Source: Moniliella sp. 'wahieum' (lineage: Eukaryota > Basidiomycota > Moniliellomycetes > Moniliellales > Moniliellaceae). From it: a stretch of DNA of 64,000 nt. The notes beneath the pieces were generated by a model. It was not told the origin of the DNA. It ran no database searches and worked only from the letters and a program-made list of their open reading frames with translations. Each line of letters begins with the position of its first letter. The first letter of the stretch is position 1. Below, in pieces: positions 1 to 12,529 of the stretch. Location: assembly GCA_003971905.1 (NCBI GenBank), contig RSEE01000022.1:558001-622000 (forward strand), given 5' to 3'. Made by a program: the position numbers and the translations under genes.

Positions 1-3000
1 GGTCACGCGCGCCACTAGCCAATGTTTCCCATGGACGAGGGAGGCCGTGTGCGCGGCACTTTCTTCCGGCCCAGCTGAGAAGGGGAGGCAGGTGTTCAAA
101 AAGTGGTGCGGAGCGGAGACGTTAAACGCAGCCCAGGACGGAGCCGTGGAGGGCGTCCCGCCCGTGTTAGAGTCGCGTGTTTAGGAAGGAAGAGAGCCAA
201 ATCACCGGGAAGAAACGAGGTAAAAGCTAGATGATCGCCATCAGGCCGGGTGAAAAACGGTCGAGCATGAGCAGGAAGCGCATGCGCAAGGGCCCGACTC
301 GATGAGACGGGCTGGGGAATGGATGCCGTGGGAGGCGGTAGGGAAGTACCGGCGCCCGCGGCACCCAAGTTACCTAATGGCGTGGTAGCGGCTGCCCCAC
401 TACGTGTGCGCACGCGGTCGAGATTGTCCTTGACCGAACGGTAGGCCTTCGTCCACTTCTTTACTACTCGCACCAGGCTCTCTAGCTTGACCTTTGCCTC
501 AGAGGAGATAGTCGACGGAGTAAAGACAGCGTACACATGTCCCAGCGCCAACTCGAGATCGAGCAAATCTTGATCCATAGCGCCAAAGTCCAAGTGCCCG
601 TCCCCTAACACACGGTCAGGGGCAGTCATCACGCTAGCCTTGTCCACTGATTCGGTTCCCACCGATCTTTTTCATATGTCCGTCCTCGAGATGGCGAAGA
701 TAGGGGCTTGCGTTCATCCGAATGTGTGGCAGCCAAAGACTTTGCACCAACCGGCCTTCGGCCGGTTTCGGGGGAGTAGAGAGAACCCTGACCGGGGATG
801 GCCGTCAACGTAGCAGAGGTAAACGGTTGGTGCGTCACTGGGACCGACCTCGGCGAGAATGCGGGAGAGCTATGTTTACCCAAGGAAGCAGGCCCACCAG
901 TGTTGTGGTTCCGGCGAGAACATCCGCCGCCGATTTGGAGCGTGGGCGCACAACCAACGAGGTATCCTTCGCGGGCATAGTCTGAGCAGCAGCTGGCACG
1001 CCCATCTTGGGTGCAAGGGCCACCAAGGCTGTAATTAACTCCTGTGACGCCGCGTCCTGAGCGTGATCTAGCTTGGCGTCCTCTCCGCTTGAGGGCGCGC
1101 CAGATGTGGAAACCAGACCATCTCGCGATGGAGAGGTTGCTGTGGACGCTGGGGCCATAGAGGAATGCGCTGAGGCCCGACTCGCCAGCGCGGGCATGGC
1201 CAAGAGTGCTGCTCGGACAGCTAGGAGAGAATGTGCCCACTGAGCTGATGCTGATAGCAGCGCTATGTACCGTTCATTTGCCGTTGCCGCCGCCGTATCT
1301 GCAGCCTGCCTTGCCCGCTCGGCAGAGTCTACGCGGCGAGTTAACTGGACATGGTCTTCGTCGGCAGCCGAAAGTTGCGCCCTCAAAGCGGCCAATGCCT
1401 CTGTCAAGCATCAGCGTCTGCCGCGGCGCACGCTGCTCGGCGTGCCGAACCCAGGTCGCGCGTGGCCGAGTCCACATCCACCTGTAGTCTGGCAACCAAG
1501 GCAGCGTCAGCATCCGCCTCAGCCCGGGCTGACCGCTTGATCCGTTCTTTCTCATGCTCAGCATTCCTTGTAGCCTCTTGCTGCCGGTAAGTTGGGCCGG
1601 AGAGACACCACTTCTGCGCGGAGCTCGGCCGCCTCAGTCTGGGCGGCAACCAACTCAGCACGATGCAGAGGTGACTCTCGGGAACCTGCTTAGCCTTGGC
1701 TTCCGCCGCAGCTTGGGCGGCTGAGCGGCAGCGACCAGATCGACCTGATTTGCACCTTGCTGGGCTGCGGCGAGCGACTCTTCCAGTTCAGAAATGCGTA
1801 GCGCATCGTCTTCGGCGGCTTGATGGGCTCGCGATCGGCGCGGCGGAGTGACTCAAGCTCCTTCTGCTGAGCCTTCATGACATCGGACAAATTCAGATAA
1901 TGTTGCGCAGTGTCCGCTTGGGCACGAAGATGGCGCACGGTTGCTTGGAGCTCCTCCATCTCGGCCGCTTTGCGATGTGCTTCTCCTCGGTCGCGGGTTA
2001 CTGTTTCCAAGGCATCATCCCGCTCTTCCCGCATCGACTGTAAAGCCGCCCGGTGCTCTTTACGCTCTTGTAGCAAAAGCCGCTTGAGCGCCCGAGGGCG
2101 AGCAGGCAATTCTTCTTCATTCGTTTTATTGTGCGCCTCCAACAGGTCCGACCTCTCTTCAGGATCGGCCCCGTCCGTATAAGTGGAGGTGGAGGAGACA
2201 TCGCTGGCGTCTTCCCCCAGAAGGTGCGCCTCGACTAGGTGCTCAAAATGCTCTGATACCCCATCCAGCTCGACCAGAAGCTCATTTAAGAGCTCGCGTG
2301 TTGCTTGGGTGGGACTCGGGCTCGTCCCGGCAATGATAGATTGTGGGTATCAGATGAGGGGTTTTGAAAGTCGCTACTGGTGGCATCAGGGACAGTGACA
2401 ACGTTGAATTATAATAATGCCAGGAGGCTGAGAGGTGTGAGGGGCGGGTACTGTACCCAAGAGTTTGATCAATGTGGTCAAGGAGGTCCAAAAGTTCATA
2501 AATGTGCTGTCGACTGGGCCGGGTACTGGGCGGTTCAGATTCGGTGCGCTCTGTCTTGATGTGCAAGCTGGGTGGGGGCTTGTCCAGACCACGGATTTCC
2601 CAGGGTAAGTGTTTGCGATGGTCGTGGTCGTACTTTTTGCGCTTTCGATGATCATCCATACTGAATCGACCATTAGCTGAGCAAAGGCGGTGGAGTGGTC
2701 CAGGAACGCCTGGGTAAACTCGGCACGACGAACCCGTTCCGCGATTGTGGCACCATACGCAGGTAGGATGGAGACAAGCCGTTGGAGGTAGCGAAAGTAT
2801 TCACCTTGGTTAGTCCGTCAGGCGTAGGGGGGATGGGAAGTGTATCTTGAGCAATCGCGATTTCACCACCATAGTCAGCATAAACGCTTTGCAGATGAGA
2901 AATATCAGAAAGGTGATGGACCGCAGCAGTACGAGCCGTATTCAGCTCGGCGGGTGAGACGGCGGATGGCGTCGCGAGCCACCTCGTCACAAAGGAGTAG

Positions 3001-4108
3001 CTCGTCGGTTGCCATAGCCAAGGACCCGAGCTCGGCATCACTCAGCTTATCTGCCACGGGCCATCCATTCTGGTCGGGCGAAGCAACCCCAAACATATAC
3101 TGCGCCAACTCTTGTGTCCGCCCCGATGCTTGAACTGCCTCATCTCTGGAGTCACTGCAAACTGCGTCGAGGCGGGGCCCGCCTCCTCTTGCAAAGCGGT
3201 CATGGTAGCTTGGTGTTGTTTCCCATTTTCCTCAATCACCTCGATCTGGTGCAACATTTTATCGTACACAGCTTGACCTTGTGCCGCCACGCTACGCATG
3301 CGGTCCTTGTTAATCCAACTGCTGAGCGTACGCGTCGGGGGAGGGGACTGAAATGAGCTTTCAGTGCTGCTAGAGCCAGCCCCGTGGGAAGAAACAGACA
3401 CAAGAAGCAGCTCGGGGCGAACGCTGACGAGGTCCAAGCAGCCAACGCACCCTCATAGGCATCAAGTAAGGCACGCATCCGAGCGAGCTCAAGACGGCAG
3501 GAGCTCTGCAGAGCATTGGACGCCTGTTGATGCTTTCGGCGTGTTGGATCAAGTTGTATAAAGCAACCTGAGAACCCTTGCGGACAACATCCATGCTGTT
3601 GAACAAGGCCTGAGCTCGCTCCGCATGAACAACAATGATGGCCATAGCACGTTCTGCATATGCCAGTAGCTCTTGTAGTGAGTTTGGTGTTGGAGGCGGG
3701 CAACTTGCATCGCTGGGCACACAGGCAAGGGGGGGTCAGTTTGTCAGTTTATTGAGCATGGAAGCAGACAACATACCTCCGAGAGCCGGTTCGAGAACAA
3801 GGGGCTCCTGGAGCGATGGGGCGACATGATCGGGTTCGGCTGACAAGATGTCGCGAGAAAGACAAAGAGATCGGGGTCGGAGCGGAGAGAGGGCACCTGC
3901 TGAGATGCAGCAGGGGATAGATCGGTGAGCTGGGCGAGGAGGTCATCGGTGAGCTGGGCCCCATCGTCGGTGATTATAATGACGGCATCGGCAACGATGC
4001 CAGTGACGAGCGACACCACGTCGGCCAGTGCATTGACAGAACCAAAGGCGCGCAGGGCTGGTCGAGCTCGTGGACGACGACGCCATCATGGGCGCTGTAG
4101 ACGTGCAT
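1..4108 (-). CDS. ATG11: Autophagy-related protein 11 (selective autophagy scaffold), 3' end beyond the window
   Basis: Atg11 tethers cargo receptors to the Atg1 kinase complex in selective autophagy. The start at 4108 (MHVYSAHDGVVVHEL) opens a ubiquitin-like N-terminal segment as in fungal Atg11. Around 3.7-2.7 kb lie Atg17-like helical stretches (for example NSLQELLAYAERAMAIIVVH), and from about 2.2 to 0.9 kb a long coiled coil (LLQERKEHRAALQSMREERD). Near the left edge is the signature C-terminal Atg11 domain: HLAFTSFLPGDLALFLP at about 225-180, then WAAFNVSAPHHFL at about 130-90, continuing to base 1, so the last residues are missing. One clear intron is 3713-3776 (gtatgt to cag). The reading frame changes repeatedly, including between the two halves of the conserved C-terminal motif, so the gene cannot be read as one ORF here. 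Family identity is seen in motifs; function is from the family. It is divergent to the Rieske gene, sharing an upstream region of about 680 bp. Confidence 0.85.
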
Positions 4109-4786
4109 GCTGCACCAGGGCAGGCGTCGTGTCGTCACACACACGCCGCACTTGGATGAAGGGTGGGGGGAGGGGAGGGGGCGGGAAACGCGTAGTCGTA
4201 GGGGCGCCCGATGGAGGGGGGCGATGGGGGGGCGATGGGAGGGGCGATGGAGGGCGAGAGAGGCGGCGGTGGGGGGTGGAGGTGGTGAGGGGGGGGGTAG
4301 GGGAGGGTGGCACGGGCGCAGGTTGAACGTTGAACGTACCGAGTCCATTACTCGACCAGACTGAGTACCAGAGAACAGTCTGATAGCCGTCACGTGATGC
4401 CACCGCCCAATTCCGCGGGGTCACCTGTTATCAACTTCCGTTCCGCCTGGCGACTGACGACTGAGACTGACATGTGACATGCATGCGCTGACAGGCCGTG
4501 TTGCAATTTGAAATGCGCAGGCAGACTTCTGCGGCTCTCAAGAGGTGGGCATCATCCACCGGGGGCACACATCGTCCATGGCCCAGGTGGTTTTTTTTTG
4601 GTCTGCTCGTCTGGGCCACCGCGGGCGGTGCGAAGGCATGTCGATGAGGGCTGCCGCACGCAGCCAGCTGGGCCACCACCACTTCTTCTGCCCCGCCTCG
4701 CGTCCGCTCCGCCAGAGGGTATTTGGCCCACACCGACTGCTCCCCACGCTTGCCCCCCCGCCGCCGCCCTCCGCCCCATCACCAGC
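4109..4786. promoter_or_regulatory. Divergent intergenic region between ATG11 and the Rieske/di-iron gene
   Basis: This 680-bp spacer between two divergent starts must hold both promoters. It contains a purine-rich GGGGAGG-type tract (about 4150-4310, CT-rich on the ATG11 strand), a directly repeated TTGAACGTTGAACG element at about 4322-4336, and the word GACATGTGACATGCATGC at about 4469-4486. Both words recur between other genes of the window. No canonical TATA box was seen. Confidence 0.45.
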
Positions 4787-6642
4787 ATGCGTCCTGCCGC
4801 CACCAGCCTGGCCCCTCCCCAGCCTCCCCAGCCCCCGTCCTCCCCCTGCGCTGCCTGGGTTTGTCCAGGTCGCCTCCCTCGATGCCCTGCACGAGTCAGC
4901 ACGCCATCATATCACCCTCCGCCACCGCGGAACAGGCGAATACCACAACCTCCTTCTCTTCACCTTCCCCCCCGCTGCCGGCTCCGCATCTTCTACGCCG
5001 CGTCTCTACTGCATGGAAGCCGCCTGTCCGCATGTGGGTGCGCCGCTGGAGAATGCGCACGTCCATCCCGCCGATCCCGATTCTGATGTCGAGTCCCCTA
5101 GTCTTGAACTGGCTGATGTGGAGGACATGGTAGTTGTCTGTCCTTGGCACGAGTACGACTTTAACCTGCGCACAGGCGAAAGCAGCCATGGGCTGAACGC
5201 ATGCGTATACGACGTCAAAACAGTAGTCTCGCCGCAAGGAAGCAGCATTTGGATTCAAACGCCCAAGCCTCACGATACGGCTGCTGCCGTCCAGGATGAC
5301 GATTGGGAGCTCATCGAGCGGAGACCCGTGAGTGATCCTTCTCACACCAATTTGCTGCTGCAATCTCGCGTGGACCCGGCCGAGGCAATGGACAAGCTGG
5401 CCATCGATACCCAAGACCCGTCCCAACACATCTCCAACCAGCTTTGCTGCTGAGGTAGCAGCGGTGCCCAGCCCCGATCCATCCCCCACTACGTTGGTCG
5501 AATGGGCCTGCCTTGTCCTCCGCTCGCCCGAGCCCGCACGCAAGGTCGCCTACACTCAGCAAGCTGTGCGCGAATTTCGCGACGGCACAATTCGCAGTAT
5601 CGGCGGAGGTCTCCCTCGTTCCCGTCACCCGACGAACAAGGTCCTGTCTATCTGGCCTCATTCCAAGTTTCTGATGGCCAAGGCTGGATGCCTCCGCTGC
5701 CCGACCGGGACGCGGAGATTAACCAAGCTTACGAACAACATGGGAATGGCGCCGTCCTCCGAGCCAAGTTCCCCCTCACACCCCACCAAGGGAAGATACA
5801 ACCCAAATGATGGACCCGACTCAGATGGCGCGTAGGGGAAAGGGGGGGTCCCAAGGTAGTCGGATCAAGATGCTGCACAGCCTGGCCAACATCGAACTTT
5901 GGGCCATCGACCTGGCGTGGGACATTATTGCACGAGGACAAGAACTGGCACATCGCCACTCATTCGCATATTTCCACCCGCTTGGGGGAGAAAAGGCACC
6001 CAAACTACCATCCCAGTTCTTTGCTGATTTTGCCAAGGTCGCTGAGGACGAAGCCAAGCACTTTAGCCTGCTTCAAGAACGGCTTTGGGCACTGGACAGG
6101 ATCCGTTTGGCCAATTGCCGATCCACGCCTCCCTCTGGGACAGTGCGTTGGAAACATGTCATTCCCTTACCGCCCGTCTGTCGATCATCACCTTGTCCAC
6201 GAGGCTCGAGGGCTGGACGTCAACCCACAAACGATTGCTAAATTTGAACGGGCTCAAGACATGCCAAGCACCGAGGTGCTTCGTATTATCCACATGGATG
6301 AGGTCACCCATGTGGCTGCGGGCCATCGTTGGCTCACGTGGCTCTGCCACAACGCCTCTTCCCCCACCTTAAACCCAGTGCAAGTGTTCCGCGACGAAGT
6401 CAAGTACAATTTTGTTGGCCGTCTCAAAGGACCGTTTAATGGTCCTGACCGTGCAAAGGCAGGCTTGGTACGTCTCCCGTCGTATCCCATCGCATGATAA
6501 TTCCCACTGACTCCTCTTTCTTTCACAGGCAAAGGACTGGTATGAGGGCCTTTACGGTGAGAAACCCCCACGGGCTAAGGATGCTCCGATCGTGGGCGTC
6601 CGGCGCGCTGAGGTATCCCATGGCGAACGGATTGAAACTTAG
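4787..6642 (+). CDS. Rieske [2Fe-2S] domain fused to ferritin-like di-iron (DUF455-type) domain
   Basis: The N-terminal part is a Rieske ferredoxin-like domain with the two cluster-binding boxes CPHVG (about 5028) and CPWHEYDF (about 5142), giving the C-x-H...C-x-x-H ligand set. The C-terminal part is a ferritin-like helical domain of the DUF455 kind: HSLANIELWAIDLAWD, AEDEAKHF and HMDEVTHV supply the Glu and E-x-x-H residues expected for a di-iron centre. One intron, 6468-6528 (gtacgt to acag), is in phase 0 and joins DRAKAGL to AKDWYEGLYG; the stop is at 6640-6642. The start ATG at 4787 has an A at -3 and is a choice: it needs one frame change before the Rieske domain, and an in-frame ATG at 4578 is the alternative. 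At least five frame changes occur, several inside conserved segments. Likely role, inferred: a redox enzyme in which the Rieske domain delivers electrons to the di-iron site; the substrate is unknown. Confidence 0.75.
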
Positions 6643-7885
6643 ATCCGGAGGCTGGACGGAGTTTAGCCTACCCCAATTGTTCTCGACCGATCTTGATCTT
6701 TGCCCGCTACCACTGCCTATCTGCATCACCAAAAATTGGACGCCACATCTACGCAATGTGTATTGAGGCCATGAAGCGGCCTGAGGTTAGCCTAATTAGA
6801 TCCAAGAGAGCGTCAGGAATAAAACAAAGTTAAAGTACCGGGCGGGTGGTCAGCTCGCAGAGGACCGCTCCGGTGACCCCCAGTGACCACATGGAGCGGC
6901 CCCCCGCTTTGTGCTGACTTTTGGCTGACAAATTTCCCCACATTCCCTTTCTTCCGCGTAACTGAAAAGGAGGTTCTTCATTGGCCCGTTTTCTTTCGCC
7001 CATCGCCCGTTACTGCACCCGCTCCAAAGGGCATAATACCTCCCAGATGATGTATAGACCTGCAGGCGTAACCCCGAAGGTGCACCCCAGGCTGAAGCTA
7101 GAAGTACTAGTTTTTTATTGGGGTGATGGTGGGGTGCTACTTCTTGCGGTGCTAATAGTAGTATTACTGCACCGTGTGAGTGTTGCTCCGAACTGACCTT
7201 TGGCGTCACAGAATTTATCGAAGAAAGAGGGGGGTCCTGGCCTGCTGGCCCGAAGGCCTCTTGGTTGCATTGGCCCTGGCGATACAGATAGAAGACACTC
7301 CAGATGCGCGAACCTGCTGCTTTGTCCCCCCATGTTTCACACGTTCTGCAAATGCTATACGGATTCAGAAGAAATGGTGCATATTTTCTTCTATGGGAGG
7401 AGCAGAATGAGAGTGTGTGGGTATAATGTGGGAAGGGAAAACGGTCGATGACGCCAGTCACGGCTACTAGTAGTCAGCGGCGAAAGAGAGCATGCGTGCT
7501 CGCAGATGTGGAGAGTTCTCTATGTCTCCATAGGCTTAAACACATCTATACTTCTGTGTCACGGTACCGATCGCGGTATATAGCCCCTCCCGTGAGACGT
7601 ACTGCATGAAAGGCACAACTCCGAAATCGTTCAAACGAGAGGGGGGCAGGGGCCTGTTGTACATATATCCTTGGTGGTACCTAACCATTCGGGTACTCTT
7701 TTTTATCGACCTACGTCCATAGCAGCGGCGCCATATGCTCCAGCACGACCACGCACGCGATAGAAAGAAGAATCAACGACCAAGCTCTCATCCTGTCGCT
7801 AACAAGGCGAGCCCCTCTCATCACAGCAGCACGCACGGCGGAGCATTACAAACTGGCTGCCGTTTATCTTCTTTTTTTCTCGCTG
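6643..7885. other. Intergenic spacer, no supported gene
   Basis: About 1.2 kb of lower-GC sequence between the Rieske/di-iron gene and the CobW gene. Open frames occur on both strands, but none shows a recognisable domain or a consistent splice pattern. A short kinase-like peptide on the minus strand was judged coincidental (see the rejected list). Confidence 0.5.
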
Positions 7886-7910
7886 TATATAAGTGTGCAT
7901 CTCTATATAA
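7886..7910 (+). promoter_or_regulatory. Two TATA-like boxes upstream of the CobW gene
   Basis: TATATAA occurs at 7886-7892 and again at 7904-7910, about 100 and 80 bp before the ATG at 7989. Position and sequence suit a core promoter; this is inferred from sequence alone. Confidence 0.5.
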
Positions 7911-7988
7911 AGAGGCACAATCTGCCACTTCTTGTGGTGTAAGTTACCCCCCCCCATCACATTCGGGACCGCCTCTACTCGAAGCGCA

Positions 7989-9969
7989 ATGGCCCCGGCT
8001 GCAACACGTGCCACGGCCAAGACCCAGGATAAGGCAACCAAGCTTGATTCGCAAGCTTCGCCAGTCTACGGGGAAGATGGAGAACGGCAACTTCCCGTGA
8101 CACTCCTCAGCGGTTTCCTCGGCGCAGGAAAGAGTACGTTGCTCGAACACATTCTACGCAGCAAGGACCACGGTCTCAAGGTTGCGGTGATTGTCAACGA
8201 CATGGGTGAGCTTAACATCGACGCAGCCCTGTTGGCGAACCACAACGTGCACAAAAGCAAGAGAGGGTGGTGGAGATGCAAAACGGGTGTATTTGCTGTA
8301 CTTCGCGGTGATCTACTGGAAGAAGTAGCAGATCTGGCCAAAAACCGCAATGTGGACTACTTACTGATCGAGTCATCGGGGGTATCTGAACCAATGCAGG
8401 TTGCCGAATCCTTCTCCCCCGAATTTGCTGATATGCATATTCAAGCTGGCCACGACCTCGAAGAGGAACTCGCAAGTACGGACGACATGGAGATGCGCAA
8501 ATCCAACCAGCGCGTTGCCCAGATCCTACGCAATGGTGGACTATCGAAAATTTCCCGGCTTGACACATGCGTTACGGTGGTGGATGCAGTAAATGTGCTC
8601 AACGACTTTGAAACTGCCGACTTTCTCATTGACCGCCATGATCGAGGCGTCGTTCCTGAAGAAGACGACCGCAGTCTGAGCGACCTGATGACGGACCAAC
8701 TCGAATTTCGTATGTAACTACTTTATCCCCACCCCTCTCTCTTGCTACACCTAACACGCAACCCATTTCTAACACATTTTTGCCCCACCTCAGCAATGTA
8801 GTCATTGTCAATAAGACGGACCTGGTGAGTCCGACCGAGTTGAGCAAAATCAAGCAGTTGATTCACGTTCTCAATCCCTCGGCCCGGGTGGTAGAGGCGC
8901 CTATGGCAAAATTGACCCAAAAAGTGTGCTTGATACGAAGCTATTTAACTATGAAAAGGCCACTCTCAGCGCGGGCTGGCTTCAAAGCTTGCAGGAAAAG
9001 CATACACCCGAAACCATCGAATATGACATTGCCAGTTGTACGTTGTGCCTCCCTGTGCTTTTCATTTTTTTTCCTATGTGTGGTTCTTGCCCGCCATATG
9101 GCCCTAATACGGAAACGGCATGGACATTGTTGACACCCACCTCTCTTCATCTTTTCACAGTCGTGTACCGTGCCCGTCGTCCGTTTCACCCCAAGCGCCT
9201 TTGGCAGATGATCCGCAAAGTCTTTGTCGTCATCCAAGATGAATTGATTGATGATGGCATTGATGACCCCGAAGAAGGGAAGAAGACCGGTGTCGAAGAT
9301 GAAGAGGTCGTTGACCATAGTAATGACACAAATTCGGACCCGGATGGCGAACGAACAGCAATTGGCACGGATGACGAAGAGGGCGATGAGGATGACGTTC
9401 AAACAGACCAAGATGATGCGGAGCAGACCCAGTCGGAGAATGATGAAGAGGAAGAAGAAGATGAACCACAGCCCCAACTCAACCCAAAGCGCGTCTGGCC
9501 GAGAAGAAGGCAAGTCCAACGTTTGGCCCATTGCTCCGCTCCAAGGGATTTGTTTGGCTCGCTACTCGGCCGCTCATGTTTGGGGAGGTCCCAGGCCGGA
9601 GTGATGCTGACCCTTTCCGGGGGGTCGAGATGGCGCTGTGAAGTGCCGCGTTCTGAATGGGGGGATGACAAGGATGTTGTTAAAGCCATCTTGGACGACT
9701 TTCAAGCTCCTTATGGCGATCGACGCCAAGAGCTGGTTTTGATTGGGCACCAGATGAAGGCAAATGAACCGCGGCTTCGTCTTGAGTTGGACAAATGCCT
9801 TCTTGACGATGAAGAGATGGCGATCTTTAGCCAGATCATGCTCTCAAAATCCAAAAAGTTGCGCTCCATGGCCGCTAAGCAAACGGCTCTGGAAGAGCGC
9901 TTCGAAGATGGGTTCGAGGACTGGTTTGATGATTTGGACCCCGAGCTCCATGCTGGTCACCACCATTAA
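7989..9969 (+). CDS. CobW/COG0523-family P-loop GTPase metallochaperone
   Basis: Members of this family insert metals (zinc, cobalt) into client enzymes using GTP. Visible features: Walker A loop SGFLGAGKSTLLEHIL near residue 40; VIVNDMGELNIDAALL; the metal-binding CxCC motif as NGCICCT at about 8284-8304; the IESSGVSEP motif; the NKTDL guanine-specificity motif just after intron 1; and the C-terminal CobW domain beginning VYRARRPFHPKRLW. Introns are 8710-8793 and 9038-9160. An Asp/Glu-rich insert (about 9240-9470) interrupts the C-terminal domain, and the protein ends in HAGHHH, possibly a metal-binding tail. The CxCC motif lies in a different frame from the sequence on either side, so two compensating indels bracket it; further frame changes occur near 8795, 8910 and 9500-9590. 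Family assignment is firm; the client protein and the metal are unknown. Confidence 0.9.
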
Positions 9970-12529
9970 CAAGCGGTACCCCCCAGATCAAATGTACCCC
10001 CTGCCCTGGCACATTATCTGTTACTTAGCTCGACATAACAGGTTTTGTGACAACTGGTCGCGGGGCTAGCTGGAGAGGACTGGTAATAAAAGAGTATATA
10101 TATCAACTCATCTCTTGGCTATATCCTGTCAAAAAGGGGGTGAATGAGTGGTTAGTAGGTATATATAATATTTCAGCAGGAGCTTCCAAGTAAGCTTCCA
10201 AGTACTCAACTAGTATAGTACTACACGTTGGTGGAAGTCGATGATCTGCTGGAACTTGGGTTCCGATGGTTGGGACGGTTTTATTCGTTGACCCTCGTGT
10301 CAGCTCCGTGCTTAGTTGAGACAGAAGATGACTTTTCTTTTGGATCTAGGCTGCTACCATTTCCACTTCATGTGGTTGGTGTTTGTACAAAATTTCATTT
10401 GATGGTTCTTCGTGTGACAGAGACCTGTGCAGGGTGTTTTGGAATACATATAATAGGATAGGTAGGAAAACGCTTACCAACAGTGGTAATCAACTATGGA
10501 TTCGAGCCCGACAAAAGGGAGGGGGAGGCGATGTGATGAGTCGAGGGTTGTCCGCTTATTGGAGGTCTACCCCTCTCATCCGTCGTATCCACGCGCGCTA
10601 CCTCCTGTTGGAAGTGAAGGGAGAAGAGGGACCTAAGCTGCTGGGGGCTGTTCCCCTAGTTTCTTAAAAACGGGGTCTGGGCGCTAAAAAAGCAACACAC
10701 AACCCGGATGAGCAGAGAGGCCGGGGCAGGGGCAGCGTGTTTGTTTCTATATAGCCTTCTCTACAGGGGCAACCGTAGAGTACACATCTTGACGACTCGA
10801 GGAATGATACTACGTCACCAAAAGAAGGCGGGCAAGACGTTTGCGCACTGGAGGGATTTGGCTATGAGTCTCAATGTAAATGGTTCCTCGCTCGGATGTC
10901 TAGTACCACGTTCATCCGTGTCCACACGCGCTACCTCGGGTGCGGGACGGGATGGCGAGCACCAGAGGGTCCTGACTCCTGGCGAGCACCAGAGGGTCCT
11001 GATCTCATGGCGAACCCCCTGGTTCCCTAGCAGTGGTGGCGCTACCAAGTAACTCACGCAAGATGAACGGTTCGGTTTAGACGTAGCGTTTCCCTGTCCC
11101 AGCCTTAAGCGCGTAAGCTCTGTCAATGATATGGATGCAGTATATATTGGCCGGAGCATCGCTCGTTCGGATCAATGATCGCAATGATGAGGGTGGGGGG
11201 CGCAGAGGCGAACGATATATACGGCCCACATGATTCGGTCGCCACGAGGTTACTGTTTGGTATACTGTTGCCCCTTTTCAGATTAGATAGGCCGAGTTGA
11301 ACGTTTGAGTATTGAACCTGAAGATATGAAGTGTGACGAATGATTACTAGTTACTGATGCATGATGCTGATGTGAGGATCCCGATGCCAAGCGAGACAGC
11401 AATCAAGAACTGGGCCAATAGACGATAGGGATTGATTGCTGGTGAGCGATAGTAGAGAGTAGCGAGAGGGAGAGGAGGAGGAGGAGGGGAGTGGAAGAGG
11501 GAAAACTAAGAGCTACGACTGCCGGGGCTGCTAGATAGGAGGCCAGTCAGCCAGCCACATTTCCGCCCGAGCGGAACTGCGGAGCTAGCCTGGATTGAAG
11601 GGCTGGGAGCGCCAGAGTCCGGCTATGCCTTTGGCACACCGCACTAGTGTCCCAACAATGCCCCGGCGGGATAGATGTTCGTCTGCCCGAGTGGCGTTTG
11701 GGCTGGTGCGGAAGCTGCAGACTCGACGGCACAACGAGGGGGTTTTTAATCTGTGGCTGGCCGAGTGGTGACATGTGATGTATGTGACATGAATGTGTGA
11801 CGTACATGTGACATGGGACACATGGCCATGCACAATCTATGATCTATGACGCGTGATACATATGGCGATGCATGATGGTCGATGATCGAGATCATCGGGA
11901 TGTGGAGACCACAGGCGGCAGAGTGGTGCAGTGCTCCCACGTGAAGCAGCTGAGACTAGGCACAGCCACTGTGACATGTGTGTCATAGCGCGTGTGTGAT
12001 GCATGATGGGAAGCGAGTGCTTAGCGCTTAGTCTGCTCTAGCGCCTAGCAGGCGTTGAACGTTTAAGCTGCGCGACGGAGGACGGAGGCCCAAGTGCCAA
12101 GTGCTGAGGCTGGGGCTGCGATGCGAACGTTGAACTGTTCAGCTGAAGATACTGGTCATGAGCCTGACGTACTGCACGTACGGAGGAACAGGGGCCAGGC
12201 CCAGCAGCACCTCCTGGCACCCCGCCAGCCCAGCCCAAGGAACAAACAAAGGCGCTCTCCCGTCTCCCATCTCCCACTGGGATGGCCATCGATCACTAGC
12301 ACTAGCACTGGCGAGTGGCTCCGCGCAGGCGATGCATGACGTATCAGTCTGATTCCATAATGCATAATCCATGCACATGTGAATCATCCATCGATCGAGC
12401 GCCCTCGGAGCTTTCTACTTTGGGGGTGGGACGTCGGGACGGGGTGGGGGCAGGATGGGGGCCGCCTATCGGTGCCAGCCCCCTGAGCATCCCACTACCA
12501 CCACCACCACCACACGCCAGGCCCCGACG
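9970..12529. other. 2.6-kb intergenic region with short repeats, no supported gene
   Basis: No coding segment could be supported on either strand. The region is lower in GC than its flanks and contains AT-rich stretches (TATATA at about 10095 and 10160), a short tandem duplication near 10954, repeated TGTGACATG words at about 11770-11820, TTGAACGTT words near 11297, 12055 and 12130, and a CCA microsatellite at about 12494-12513 just before the hydrolase start. The 3' UTR of the CobW gene and the promoter of the hydrolase gene must lie here. Confidence 0.5.
10954..11002. repeat. Two-copy short tandem duplication
   Basis: The 22-base word starting GGCGAGCACCAGAGGGTCCT occurs at 10954 and again at 10981, a period of 27 bases. 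It lies in non-coding sequence and the two copies are identical over the word. Confidence 0.85.

Noticed and set aside
6842-6910. Minus-strand peptide GRSMWSLGVTGAVLCELTTR resembling kinase subdomain IX
   Set aside because: No catalytic loop, DFG or APE motif upstream in any frame, and no consistent splice structure; the similarity is too short.
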